A DNA stretch of 59,879 nt from an uncultured Oxalobacter sp. Its GTDB lineage: Bacteria; Pseudomonadota; Gammaproteobacteria; Burkholderiales; Burkholderiaceae_D. The notes under the pieces are model-generated. The model was not told the origin of the DNA, ran no database searches, and was given only the letters and a program-made list of their open reading frames with translations. The translations under genes and the position numbers were made by a program. The stretch lies in assembly GCA_934401755.1 (NCBI GenBank), contig CAKRSU010000010.1, positions 1 through 59,879 of the forward strand, given 5' to 3'. Below, in pieces: positions 19,407 to 28,314 of the stretch (position 1 is the first letter of the stretch; the number at the start of each line of letters is the position of its first letter).

Positions 19407-20039
19407 TTATCTAATGATGGTTGTTGTAATTCCGTTGCTCTTTAACTTAGCTTGTATGGAAGCGATATTAGTATTTTGAAAAGGTCCTAAACGGACGCGA
19501 TAAATTTTAGTTGATCCTGTGTTTGCCGGAAGAATTTGTGAACTAAATCCCATTAGCGCGAGATTACCACGTTGTGTTTCGGCTTGATTATGATCTCTAA
19601 ATGCACCAGCTTGTAAATAAATGGGCTGGGCTGTATTTGTTTTGGACGGGGTTGTGCTCGCTTTGGATGATGAAGAATGCGTGTTTACCGCAGGAGTAGG
19701 CGCTGTTGCAAGATGAGATTGAACCGGTACGGGAGCAGGCGCTGGTACCGGTGCTGTAGCGGGCTCAGAAATGGATGCTTGCCCGGTAGGCGGGGTATTA
19801 TCCGGATGTTGTTGAGAGGCATTTTGATTGCCATACAGGGATTGATTAGGATCATTTGACGGGGCAGATGATTGCCCCGAAGAGATTACCTGAATCTGCC
19901 GGGGCGACTGATCCTGTTGAGGTTCCTCTTTTTTAGCAAAAGGAGAAGATCGCAAAAGGAAAAATGCAACGGCTGCAGCTAAAGCAAGGCCGCAGAATAA
20001 TCCGAGAATAAATCCAAAAAATGTCCCGCTTCTTTGCAT
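19407..20039 (-). CDS. SPOR-domain membrane protein
   Basis: A single-pass inner-membrane protein. Residues about 8-28 form a membrane helix (FFGFILGLFCGLALAAAVAF). A Pro/Ala/Ser/Gln-rich periplasmic linker follows, and a C-terminal SPOR domain (YLQAGAFRDHNQAETQRGNL, then KIYRVRLGPFQN) should bind denuded peptidoglycan at the septum. It is of the FtsN/DedD kind, but no essential FtsN segment could be recognised. I chose the ATG at 20039; an in-frame GTG at 20048 abuts the argS stop and could also be used. Confidence 0.85.
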   Translation of the reverse strand: MQRSGTFFGFILGLFCGLALAAAVAFFLLRSSPFAKKEEPQQDQSPRQIQVISSGQSSAPSNDPNQSLYGNQNASQQHPDNTPPTGQASISEPATAPVPAPAPVPVQSHLATAPTPAVNTHSSSSKASTTPSKTNTAQPIYLQAGAFRDHNQAETQRGNLALMGFSSQILPANTGSTKIYRVRLGPFQNTNIASIQAKLKSNGITTTIIR

Positions 20040-20048
20040 AGTGATCAC

Positions 20049-21764
20049 TTACATTTTGTCAGGAGAAGAAACACCAAGTAAACGTAAACCGTTATGTAAT
20101 ACTTGGCGAACCGCTTTAAGTAGTGCCAAACGTGCTAGCTTTGTTTTTTCGTCGTCCACTAGGAAACGTTCGGCATTATAGTATCCATGTAATTCACCTG
20201 CGAGTTCTCGTAGATAGAACGCGACGAGATGAGGACTTAGCTCATTAGCTGCGCGTGTGAGTAAATCCGGATATTCAGCAAGCTTCGTTAACAGCGCTGT
20301 CTCATGTGGAGAAACGAGAGGAGATAGATCAACATGATCCAGTAATGTTTCATCCCCATTCCATTGTCTAAATACGGAACAAATACGTGCGTGTGCATAC
20401 TGTACATAATAGACAGGGTTTTCATCAGAACGAGCAAGGGCTAAGTCAACATCAAATACAAATTCGGTATCGGCTTTACGAGAAATTAAAAAGAAACGTA
20501 CCGCATCTCTGCCGCGAGTAATATCGCCAGCGCCAGACCATTCAATCAAGTCTCGTACGGTAACATAAGATCCTGCTCGTTTTGAAATTTTGACTTCGGC
20601 GCCATCTTTCATCACGGTGACCATCTTATGCAAGACATAATCCGGGAAGGATTTAGGAATGCCCATATCAACGCCTTGTAATCCTGCTTTTACGCGAGCA
20701 ATCGTTCCATGATGGTCGCTACCTTGAATATTGATGACCTTGTCAAATCCTCGTTTCCATTTGTTGATATGGTAGGCAACATCCGGAACAAAATAGGTAT
20801 AAGTCCCATCCGTTTTACGCATGACGCGGTCTTTATCATCACCATAATCGGTTGAACGTAGCCATAACGCGCCACCATCTTCAAATGTTTTACCATTTTT
20901 TGTTAGTGTGGCAACCGTTTCTTGCACTTTACCATTGGCATATAAAGAAGATTCCAAGAAGAAATTATCAAAATGAATGCCAAAAGCATTAAGATCATTG
21001 TCTTGTTCATTACGCAAATAAGCCACTGAAAACGCGCGAATTGAGGCTAAATCTTCGACGTTACCAGATGCTGTGACGGTATCGCAGTTGCGAGCTGAAA
21101 CGGTTTTTTTAGCCAGAAAATCTTGTGCGATATCGGTAATATAGTCGCCGTTATAAGCACTTTCAGGCCATCCCGTATCGCCTGGCTTGAGTCCTTTGGC
21201 TCGTGCTTGAACGGATAATGTGAGATTGTGAATTTGTACACCAGCATCGTTATAATAAAATTCACGAGTCACTTGATAACCTTGGGATGTAAACAATTCT
21301 GAAATAGCATCCCCTAATGCACCTTGTCGACCATGTCCGACATGTAGTGGTCCTGTTGGATTGGCTGATACAAATTCAACCATTACTTTTTTTCCATCAC
21401 CTTGATGACTTTGACCAAATTTCTCTTTTTGAGTGAGTACATCAGAAACAACTTTTTGGCGTGCAGCTGGTGTCAAACGGAAATTAATAAAACCAGGGCC
21501 TGCAACTTCACAAGAATCAATAATTTCTTCATGTTCTGGTACTGCCATTACAGCAGCGATAATTGCATTCGCAATTTCTCTTGGATTTTTCTTTAATGGA
21601 CGCGCAAGCTGCATCGCAATATTGCAAGCGACATCACCATGTGAGGCATCACGTGGACGTTCTAATGCAACTGTTGGTTTTTTAGTAAGATCCAAACCGT
21701 CTGTTAGTGTGTTGACTGCATTTTGAATCAGACCTGTAATCAATTGTTTCTGTTGAGCAAGCAT
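20049..21764 (-). CDS. argS: Arginyl-tRNA synthetase
   Basis: Class I aminoacyl-tRNA synthetase. The N-terminal Add-1 domain is followed by [19 protein letters not shown], with HVGH as the HIGH motif (about residue 140). [18 protein letters not shown] stands in for KMSKS, and a helical anticodon-binding domain ends the protein. At 571 residues it is within the family range. It is followed closely by the SPOR protein and dsbA, a group seen in many Burkholderiales. Confidence 0.97.
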   Translation of the reverse strand: MLAQQKQLITGLIQNAVNTLTDGLDLTKKPTVALERPRDASHGDVACNIAMQLARPLKKNPREIANAIIAAVMAVPEHEEIIDSCEVAGPGFINFRLTPAARQKVVSDVLTQKEKFGQSHQGDGKKVMVEFVSANPTGPLHVGHGRQGALGDAISELFTSQGYQVTREFYYNDAGVQIHNLTLSVQARAKGLKPGDTGWPESAYNGDYITDIAQDFLAKKTVSARNCDTVTASGNVEDLASIRAFSVAYLRNEQDNDLNAFGIHFDNFFLESSLYANGKVQETVATLTKNGKTFEDGGALWLRSTDYGDDKDRVMRKTDGTYTYFVPDVAYHINKWKRGFDKVINIQGSDHHGTIARVKAGLQGVDMGIPKSFPDYVLHKMVTVMKDGAEVKISKRAGSYVTVRDLIEWSGAGDITRGRDAVRFFLISRKADTEFVFDVDLALARSDENPVYYVQYAHARICSVFRQWNGDETLLDHVDLSPLVSPHETALLTKLAEYPDLLTRAANELSPHLVAFYLRELAGELHGYYNAERFLVDDEKTKLARLALLKAVRQVLHNGLRLLGVSSPDKM

Positions 21765-22091
21765 GGGAAACGGGACAAAAAAACAAAATCAAAAGAAAAA
21801 CGGCTAAATCCGTTATTCAAACCGAATAAGAATTATACCTGTCCCATTCATATCCGATGCATTCCCTGAATAAAAAAGTCTGTAAGAGTAGGGTGTTTAG
21901 ACAAAATTGTAAGTTTATGATGAATTCATTTTAATTACTAAATTCCTATAAAATAAGTATGATTTGTTCTATTAAGCGATGATACGATATCAGTCATTTT
22001 TAAGAATCTGATAAAAGAAACTAATTTTGCAAATGTTTCTCATTTTATTGAGAAATTGCAAGGGAAATTGATCGCAAGAAGGAGTGTATCC
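21765..22091. other. Intergenic region between divergent argS and the disulfide reductase
   Basis: An AT-rich region of 327 bp expected to hold both divergent promoters. A TATAAA-type -10 lies near 21948-21953 but no good -35 pairs with it. No gene or strong hairpin was seen. Confidence 0.4.
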
Positions 22092-23792
22092 ATGAAAGTT
22101 GTTATTGTAGGAGGTGTTGCCGGCGGAGCATCTGCTGCAGCGCGTATTCGTCGTTTAGATGAAACCGCTGAAATCATTGTATTTGAACGAACAGGTTATG
22201 TATCTTATGCGAATTGTGGGTTGCCCTATTATATTGGCGGAATCATTACTCAGCCGTCAGCATTGACACTTCAGACGCCACAAAGTTTCTGGGCACGTTT
22301 TCGGATCAATATTAAAGTACATCATGAAGTGACAGCCATTGACCCTGTTTCAAAAACCGTAACTGTTCACGATTTGGATACGGATAATATTTTTATTGAA
22401 AGTTATGACAAACTGATCCTTTCGCCAGGTGCAAAAGCGATTATTCCCTCTATTCCGGGAACAGATCTTGATAAAATTTTTTCATTGCGGACGGTTGAAG
22501 ATACATTTCGTATTCACCAATATGTGCAAGAAAAGAAGCCTCAAAGTGTGGTCATTGTCGGTGGTGGATTTATTGGTATTGAAATGGCTGAAAATCTTCG
22601 ATCATTAGGGTTGCAGGTCACTTTGATTCAGCGCTCCAAACAGCTTTTGGATCCAATCGATCCAGATATGGCTTCTTTTATTCATAGTGAAATGCGGGCT
22701 CATGGCGTTCGTCTTGAATTGGGAAGTCAAGTTACAGGCTTTTATTCAGATGGCGATGCAATTGTGACTCAAATAAAAGCACAATCTGCCATTAAATCGG
22801 ATTTTGTTCTCTTAGCAGCAGGCATTATGCCAGAAAGCACACTAGCTAAAAATGCCGGTCTTAAGTTGGGTGTTCGAGATAGTATTGTGGTTAATGATCG
22901 AATGGAAACATCTGTCCCAGATATTTATGCGGTTGGTGATGCAATTGAAGTGCGTCATGTTGTTACCGACCAAAAAACCATGATTTCATTAGCGGGCCCT
23001 GCTAATAAACAAGGTCGTATCGCAGCGGATAATATTTGTGGTGGCGATAGTCATTTTAAAGGTTCTCTTGGGTCTTCGGTGCTTAAAGTATTTGGTAAAA
23101 CAGTTGCTGTTACAGGGATTAGTGAGAAAGTAGCTCAAAAAGCGGGTATTCATTATGAGAAAGTCATATTGGCATCCGTCTCTCATGCGACTTATTATCC
23201 AGGGTTTAAAAGTTTGACCCTTAAAGTCATTTATGAAAAAGGATCGGCTCGTTTATTAGGCGCACAAATTGTGGGGCAAGACGGGACGGATAAGCGAATT
23301 GATGTGCTTGCAACCGCTATTTATGCCGGGTTAACAGGGGTGCAGCTAGCGGAATTAGATTTAGCTTACGCACCACCTTATTCGTCAGCTAAGGATCCCG
23401 TTAATATGGCGGGCTTCATGATTGAAAACCTTGAAACAGGTAAAGTGAAACAGATTCATGTTGATGCGATTAAAACATTACCGCGAGATGGTTGTGTCTC
23501 TTTAATTGATGTTCGGACTGAAGCAGAGTATCACGCAGGTAGTATTGATGGATTTGTAAATATTCCCCTAGATCAATTACGTGAACGTATCCATGAAGTT
23601 GATCCGAATAAACCCGTTTATTTGCTTTGTCGAACAGCATTACGCAGCTATATTGCGTGTCGTATTCTGGTACAAAATGGTTATGAATGTTATAACATTT
23701 CAGGGGGATATGAGTTTTATCGCGTGAGTATTCTTGAAGAACAAGCGGCAAACTTGGCGCCCTGTGGCATAGAAAAGCATTCAATAAAATGA
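22092..23792 (+). CDS. FAD-dependent CoA-disulfide/polysulfide reductase with C-terminal rhodanese domain
   Basis: Predicted NAD(P)H-dependent reductase of CoA-disulfide or CoA-persulfide. The FAD site is VVIVGGVAGGASAAARIRRL (residues about 2-21). The single active-site Cys is in VSYANCGLPYYIGG, and the second nucleotide site is SVVIVGGGFIGIEMAENL. A C-terminal rhodanese domain begins near SLIDVRTEAEYHAGSIDGFV with the loop LLCRTALRSY carrying the catalytic Cys. This two-domain form resembles the NADH:polysulfide reductases (Npsr). I chose the ATG at 22092, eight bases after AAGGAG; the open frame begins 12 codons earlier. It suggests use or detoxification of reactive sulfur. Confidence 0.9.
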   Translation: MKVVIVGGVAGGASAAARIRRLDETAEIIVFERTGYVSYANCGLPYYIGGIITQPSALTLQTPQSFWARFRINIKVHHEVTAIDPVSKTVTVHDLDTDNIFIESYDKLILSPGAKAIIPSIPGTDLDKIFSLRTVEDTFRIHQYVQEKKPQSVVIVGGGFIGIEMAENLRSLGLQVTLIQRSKQLLDPIDPDMASFIHSEMRAHGVRLELGSQVTGFYSDGDAIVTQIKAQSAIKSDFVLLAAGIMPESTLAKNAGLKLGVRDSIVVNDRMETSVPDIYAVGDAIEVRHVVTDQKTMISLAGPANKQGRIAADNICGGDSHFKGSLGSSVLKVFGKTVAVTGISEKVAQKAGIHYEKVILASVSHATYYPGFKSLTLKVIYEKGSARLLGAQIVGQDGTDKRIDVLATAIYAGLTGVQLAELDLAYAPPYSSAKDPVNMAGFMIENLETGKVKQIHVDAIKTLPRDGCVSLIDVRTEAEYHAGSIDGFVNIPLDQLRERIHEVDPNKPVYLLCRTALRSYIACRILVQNGYECYNISGGYEFYRVSILEEQAANLAPCGIEKHSIK

Positions 23793-23822
23793 TTTTCTAG
23801 TTAAGTTAATGTATTTTGAAAG

Positions 23823-23855
23823 CCTCCCAAAAAATGATTTTGGGAGGTGTTTTAT
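23823..23855 (+). terminator. Terminator after the disulfide reductase gene
   Basis: CCTCCCAAAA (23823-23832) and TTTTGGGAGG (23838-23847) form a perfect 10-bp stem with a five-base loop, followed by TGTTTTATTT. It also marks the left edge of the accessory block that follows. Confidence 0.9.
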
Positions 23856-23887
23856 TTAAAATTTTATATTGATGGTTTCTATTAATT

Positions 23888-25387
23888 CTATTTAAGAATT
23901 TCTTTGATTGTAAGTCCTTCTTTTAATGTCGAAAATTTATCGGGGGCTTCACCATATTTCAAAATGGTGGGATTTATATCCTCATTTTTAAAAATGTCAA
24001 AGCCTGATGGTGTCAAATTGGTTTCTACCCCAATCCATGTTGGGAAGTAATGCGTAAAGTTATAAGCACTTTGAGTGATATTTATTTGTCGAGAGTGTTT
24101 AATGTCACTTCCGAATGCAATAAATGGGACTTCATAGGATTGTTTGATAGCTGCATCGCGGTATTGAATAAATCCTTCTCCATCAGGAATAAAGTTTAAT
24201 GCATGATCTGGGAAGAAGATGACTTTAAAGCGTTTGCCTGTTGATTGAAGTATGTTGGTCATTCTTTGAAGAAAAGTGTCTGTTTTTCTAACAGAGGAAA
24301 AATAACAATCGATAAATTTCCCCTTTTGGGTATTAAAAACGGTACCAATGCCATCCAAGTGTTTGCAAGGATTTTCATGTGATCCCCATAGATGAACAAC
24401 AAGTAGTTTGCGATTATTACTTGAGTCTAATGATGATTGAATGATAGGAAGTAGGGAAAAATCTTCTTTAATATGATGAGTGACGATAATATGGTCAGCT
24501 GATGTTGCAATAGAAGATGCTCCAACTTCATGTTTTCCTATATATCCTTGAGAAGAAATCCAAAATGTTTCTAAACCTGCTTCTTTAGCAAGGTTCATAA
24601 TATTATTCTCATAATGAATTTCTTTTCGATTATTTTTTTCAGTCATTGCAAAGATTCTTGGAATCGAAGGATTGGTTCCAGGTGCGGTTGCAATGTAATT
24701 GGTTATATATTGAGTCGGAATTGATTTAAGAAATGGTGTTGTATCGACAGGATTTCCGTAAAGACCCAATGCATCTTTTCGTAAGCTTTCTCCAAGAACA
24801 ATAACGTATATTTGGATATCTTGCTCCTTATTACTTGTAATATGCCATGTTGGTTTTTTGCGAGGTTGATGGGATATTTCTTGCCATACTGTCCAGTCAT
24901 GATAGATTTTGCCGAGATGATTTCGGTTATAAAAGGGGTAAGCCAATAAAAAGAGGATCATCAAAAATATTGTGAAAATTTTGGGATTATTTGTTGTTTT
25001 CGCTTTAATAATTAACCATGTTGTTGGGACCCAATAAAGTAAGGCAATTGCTACAAATTGAAGGGGGGTAGATTTGATATATGAGTAGATTTCTTCATTT
25101 GAAGTTGTTACGGCAAGACTAAGAAAATCCTGGGACAGTAACCCTGCTTTTACCAGAATAGCTGTTGGAATCAGGGCACTGAAAAGGAAGGCAATAATTA
25201 ATAGCAGATATTGAGAAAGTTTTTTAAAAGATAGGATGCAGAAAAATACAAAAAGAAAAACAAGGGATTCTATTTTTATCCGTTCAAATAAAACTTTTTG
25301 AACGAGTATTGCAAGGAAAAAAGAGGCGCTAAGATTTTTCCAGTATTCGAAAAAAAAACATTTAATGGCTGTAATGCGGTTATTCAT
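23888..25387 (-). CDS. Phosphoethanolamine transferase-like sulfatase-fold membrane enzyme
   Basis: Predicted inner-membrane enzyme that adds phosphoethanolamine to lipid A or the LPS core (EptA/CptA class). The first about 155 residues hold roughly five membrane helices. The periplasmic alkaline-phosphatase-fold domain has VIVLGESLRKDALGLYG with a metal-binding Glu, and the probable nucleophile Thr lies in TAPGTNPSIPRIF. VVHLWGSHENPC and FFPDHALNFIP supply the remaining ligands. At 499 residues it is slightly shorter than EptA. It is AT-rich and sits 29 bp after the phosphatase gene on the same strand. The exact acceptor cannot be read from sequence. Confidence 0.83.
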   Translation of the reverse strand: MNNRITAIKCFFFEYWKNLSASFFLAILVQKVLFERIKIESLVFLFVFFCILSFKKLSQYLLLIIAFLFSALIPTAILVKAGLLSQDFLSLAVTTSNEEIYSYIKSTPLQFVAIALLYWVPTTWLIIKAKTTNNPKIFTIFLMILFLLAYPFYNRNHLGKIYHDWTVWQEISHQPRKKPTWHITSNKEQDIQIYVIVLGESLRKDALGLYGNPVDTTPFLKSIPTQYITNYIATAPGTNPSIPRIFAMTEKNNRKEIHYENNIMNLAKEAGLETFWISSQGYIGKHEVGASSIATSADHIIVTHHIKEDFSLLPIIQSSLDSSNNRKLLVVHLWGSHENPCKHLDGIGTVFNTQKGKFIDCYFSSVRKTDTFLQRMTNILQSTGKRFKVIFFPDHALNFIPDGEGFIQYRDAAIKQSYEVPFIAFGSDIKHSRQINITQSAYNFTHYFPTWIGVETNLTPSGFDIFKNEDINPTILKYGEAPDKFSTLKEGLTIKEILK

Positions 25388-25416
25388 TGTACTGTTTTGA
25401 GAAAACGATTATGGAT

Positions 25417-26121
25417 TTATTTTTGTCGTTGTATTTCTTCTTTGGCGTTAGATAAGCGAGATCTAAAATCACTGTTTTCCATAGATCGGTTAAAAATACC
25501 GTTGACCATGTTTTTTGAAGCTTCAACGTCGCTATACCAGTGGTAACCGCATTGCCATCGACTTGCTCCCAAACGAGCGGCTTGTTGGAGAATGATGTCA
25601 GATTTTTCAGGAATAACTTTAGATAGAACTAATCCAACACTCCATGTAGATGCTGTATGAAATGATGGATAGCTGCCACTGGGGGAGATAGGTGAACAGG
25701 TTGAATCTTCTGGATGAATAACAAATGGACGAGGTCGATCAAATTTCTTCTTGGCTTTTCCGGCTGCTCTTTTTGCAGTGAATGAAATTTCTTCAAGAAT
25801 AGCATGTAATTGAGGCGTTTTTTCTGGGGAAATTGTTGTGCCTGTTATCTGAGTAAAAAAACGTTCTAATTGATTTAGCTTATAAATATCTGCCAATATT
25901 GTGATGTTTTTTAGCTCTTTTGAATGTCGTAATGCCACTCCTTTTTGACGCATGATTTCATCAATTTTTGCCTCCTGACTATCAGAGGCTGGAGGTGGCG
26001 GAAGAGTTGCAACAGCATAAAAAATTTCAGGAGAGTGTTTGTGTTTAACTGATAAAAAAATATAGATACCGCCAATCAGTAAGACAAGAATAGCTATTGT
26101 TATAAAAAGCCGTTTTTTCAT
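25417..26121 (-). CDS. PAP2-superfamily class A acid phosphatase, membrane-anchored or exported
   Basis: A phosphatase with an N-terminal hydrophobic segment (MKKRLFITIAILVLLIGG) that directs it to the periplasm. The three PAP2 motifs are complete: KKKFDRPRPF (about residue 127), PSGSYPSFHT with the catalytic-loop His, and GASRWQCGYHWYSDVEAS with the nucleophilic His. The order and spacing match class A acid phosphatases (PhoN type) rather than the six-helix LpxE enzymes. I set the start at the ATG at 26121; the open frame continues upstream only from a TTG. It is probably co-transcribed with the phosphoethanolamine transferase gene. Confidence 0.85.
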   Translation of the reverse strand: MKKRLFITIAILVLLIGGIYIFLSVKHKHSPEIFYAVATLPPPPASDSQEAKIDEIMRQKGVALRHSKELKNITILADIYKLNQLERFFTQITGTTISPEKTPQLHAILEEISFTAKRAAGKAKKKFDRPRPFVIHPEDSTCSPISPSGSYPSFHTASTWSVGLVLSKVIPEKSDIILQQAARLGASRWQCGYHWYSDVEASKNMVNGIFNRSMENSDFRSRLSNAKEEIQRQK

Positions 26122-26639
26122 ATCGTAAAAATATGTAGATATGAAAAAAGCATTTTCCAATATCCACAAATAAGTATTAATGAACTTTGTGGATGACTTT
26201 ATCTATTTGTTTTTAATGTATTTTTCAACGTTATTTATAATGTCTTAAGATTTATTAAAATGTATTTTTGACTTTATTAATATGTCTTTTTAGTTTTTTC
26301 CTATTTTGTTATAGACACTTATTAGATTCTTTAGTACAGTTCGCATATCTATTAATACTTAAAGATAGATTTTGTCAGTTTTCTTATTCCAGTTCTGGAT
26401 GACTTATCATTGGTATACCGTAATCTGATCGATTAAAAAGCATCAGGAAAGTTCCATTAATACGAAAGATGAGTGAAGTAGACTTTTGATTGATTTCAAA
26501 GGTATAAAAATAAAGAAACTATCGTTAGATTCCCGATATTTCTTGATAGTTAGGGGCTAACAATATTGAATTTGCTTTTTGTGGCATTTGTAAGTTAGTT
26601 CTTCTTTTTTCTTATCTGTCTTTTCATTTAGGTGTTTTA
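26122..26639. other. AT-rich intergenic region upstream of the integrase, no gene seen
   Basis: Over 500 bp without a convincing gene. It contains an imperfect direct repeat of about 30 bp built on AATGTATTTTT...TTATT...ATGTC (around 26214-26290). No attachment-site copy of the tmRNA end was found here. Confidence 0.4.
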
Positions 26640-27632
26640 ATGGGTTCTTATTGTTCGACATTTGGGGCAAACGATGTTTGTTCAGATTGGATCGTTCGTT
26701 TCTTGATGTCACCAAAGTTTTCAAAAGCCACTGTAGCGGCTTATCGTGCCGCTTTGCGAGTATTTTTTAGTTGGTGTGAGGATTCTCATATTGTCTATCC
26801 TGATGAACAGGCTGTTGTCCATTTTAAGGAGTGGCTATTAGAAAGATATAAGCTGACAACGGCTCAGTCTTATTTTGCTGTCGTGAAATTGTTCTTTTCT
26901 TGGTTAGGGCGATATGGATTTTATGAAGATATTGCTTCTGGTGTAAAAGGGATATCTGTCAATCGCTCTGTACCGCTTAAGGATTACTTGTCTGGGAAGG
27001 AGATGATGAAAGTCTTGGGATTGTTAAAGAAAAGGGCAGAGAAATCAGGAAATGTTTCTGATATTCGTGATTATGTGATGGTATTACTGATGGTTTGTTG
27101 TGGTTTGAGAGTGACTGAAGTCGCAAGGCTTGATGTGGAAGATATTATTTCAACTCTTGGAGGGCACCAAATTCTTGTTCATGGTAAGGGTAAGGATGGA
27201 AAATCAGATTATGTGAATTTGCCAAGTCGTGTTGTGAATGCGATTTATCAATGGCTTTCAGTTAGAGGTTCTTTTACAAAAAGTTCTCCACTTTTTGTTT
27301 CCTTGGGGATTCGTAATTATAAAGGTAGACTTTGTTCGAGAACGGTTTCGCAAATTGTAAAGCGTGCGCTTGTTGATGCAGGATTTGATTCTCCGAGGTT
27401 AACGGCACATTCGTTAAGACATACCGCTGTGACTTTAGCTTTAATTGCAGGAGCAAGCTTACAGGAAGCCCAGCAATATGCAAGGCATCGCCGACTGGAG
27501 ACAACTCAAATTTATGCACATAATCTCGATGCTCGACGAAATCGATGTTCACAATTAGTCGCAAGAATGGTCATGGGGTTGGTTGCCCGAACAAAAAGGA
27601 ATTCGTATGCTTATGCGCAAAGATATCGATAG
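26640..27632 (+). CDS. Tyrosine recombinase / phage-type integrase
   Basis: A 330-residue site-specific recombinase. The N-terminal SAM-like DNA-binding domain is about residues 15-100 (FSKATVAAYRAALRVFFSWC). The catalytic residues are visible: Arg in CCGLRVTEVARLD, Lys in HGKGKDGKSDYVNLP, HxxR in TAHSLRHTAVTLA, His in YARHRRLETT and the nucleophile Tyr in TQIYAHN. It resembles XerC/XerD-like solo integrases. It reads toward the 3' end of ssrA, 190 bp away, a classic integration target. No excisionase or phage genes are visible, so it may be a relic or a stand-alone element. Confidence 0.9.
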   Translation: MGSYCSTFGANDVCSDWIVRFLMSPKFSKATVAAYRAALRVFFSWCEDSHIVYPDEQAVVHFKEWLLERYKLTTAQSYFAVVKLFFSWLGRYGFYEDIASGVKGISVNRSVPLKDYLSGKEMMKVLGLLKKRAEKSGNVSDIRDYVMVLLMVCCGLRVTEVARLDVEDIISTLGGHQILVHGKGKDGKSDYVNLPSRVVNAIYQWLSVRGSFTKSSPLFVSLGIRNYKGRLCSRTVSQIVKRALVDAGFDSPRLTAHSLRHTAVTLALIAGASLQEAQQYARHRRLETTQIYAHNLDARRNRCSQLVARMVMGLVARTKRNSYAYAQRYR

Positions 27633-27821
27633 TGCTAATTGTTATGTGATTAGAGTTGCTTTTATCGTGTGAAATTGATCCGAAGGAGAGGTTTAGTTTT
27701 TAGAAACTTTGAGAACTACCGTTTAAGAGTTAAGAGTCCGTGTACTTTGTGGCCATTAATATATGTTGCTTTTGAATATCAATATAGGTAAGTAGTTGAT
27801 TTTTAACAAAAAAGTTGTCAT

Positions 27822-28179
27822 TGGTGGAGGCGGCGGGAGTTGAACCCGCGTCCAGAAGCCCTCTACAGATAGATCTACATACTTAGTTTCGCCTTTTAAT
27901 TTAATCTAGACGATGCGGACGAACACGCCTCGGCTAGACTGTCTGCCTAAATTTAACAATCAGTCCGACAGCGCAACTGAAAGCGGTTTCCTGTCAATGA
28001 CCCTACATGCCTTGCGGCCTGATCCAGGAACAAATCAGTGTAGGGCTGGCCGATCAAGCAGCCAGAGCGTAACGTTTGTCGTTAGCAGTTATTTTTTTCT
28101 GGATGGATTTACGAGGGAACCCAGTCCTCGGTATGCACTATTCTGCTTTGCAACCCCTGTCGAATCCATAATCGCCCCC
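27822..28179 (-). ncRNA. ssrA: Transfer-messenger RNA (tmRNA)
   Basis: Rescues stalled ribosomes. The 3' end reads GGGTTCAACTCCCGCCGCC and ends TCCACCA, with an encoded CCA. The 5' end starts GGGGGCGATTATGGATTCG and pairs with the 3' acceptor strand CGCCTCC (one G-U pair). It is a one-piece tmRNA of about 358 nt with an internal reading frame for the degradation tag. It is transcribed divergently from prfC, and its 3' end faces the integrase. Confidence 0.97.
28054..28086 (-). other. tmRNA tag-peptide reading frame
   Basis: Within ssrA the codons from the GCT resume codon read ANDKRYALAA followed by TGA. This fits the universal pattern AND...ALAA (E. coli ANDENYALAA), with Lys-Arg in the variable centre. 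Confidence 0.95.
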
Positions 28180-28214
28180 ATATGATGATTTAAGATAAAC
28201 AGAAATCGTTAAGC

Positions 28215-28232
28215 AATCTATAATTATAGATT
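28215..28232. promoter_or_regulatory. Palindrome with overlapping divergent -10 elements between ssrA and prfC
   Basis: AATCTATAATTATAGATT is a perfect 18-bp palindrome. It contains TATAAT on both strands (plus 28219-28224, minus 28223-28228). The minus copy lies 44 bases before the mature tmRNA 5' end, suitable for a precursor trimmed by RNase P. No clear -35 accompanies either copy. Confidence 0.5.
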
Positions 28233-28314
28233 CTATTGTTTTTTTCAAGAGTTTGCTAATCTTTTTTATAAAAATTGTGATAAAGACTGGCAATATTGAT
28301 TCTATATTGAGATT

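Noticed and set aside
26122..27821. Second attachment site (repeat of the tmRNA 3' end) near the integrase
   Set aside because: I looked for GTTGAACCCGCG-type copies between 23.8 and 27.8 kb and saw none.
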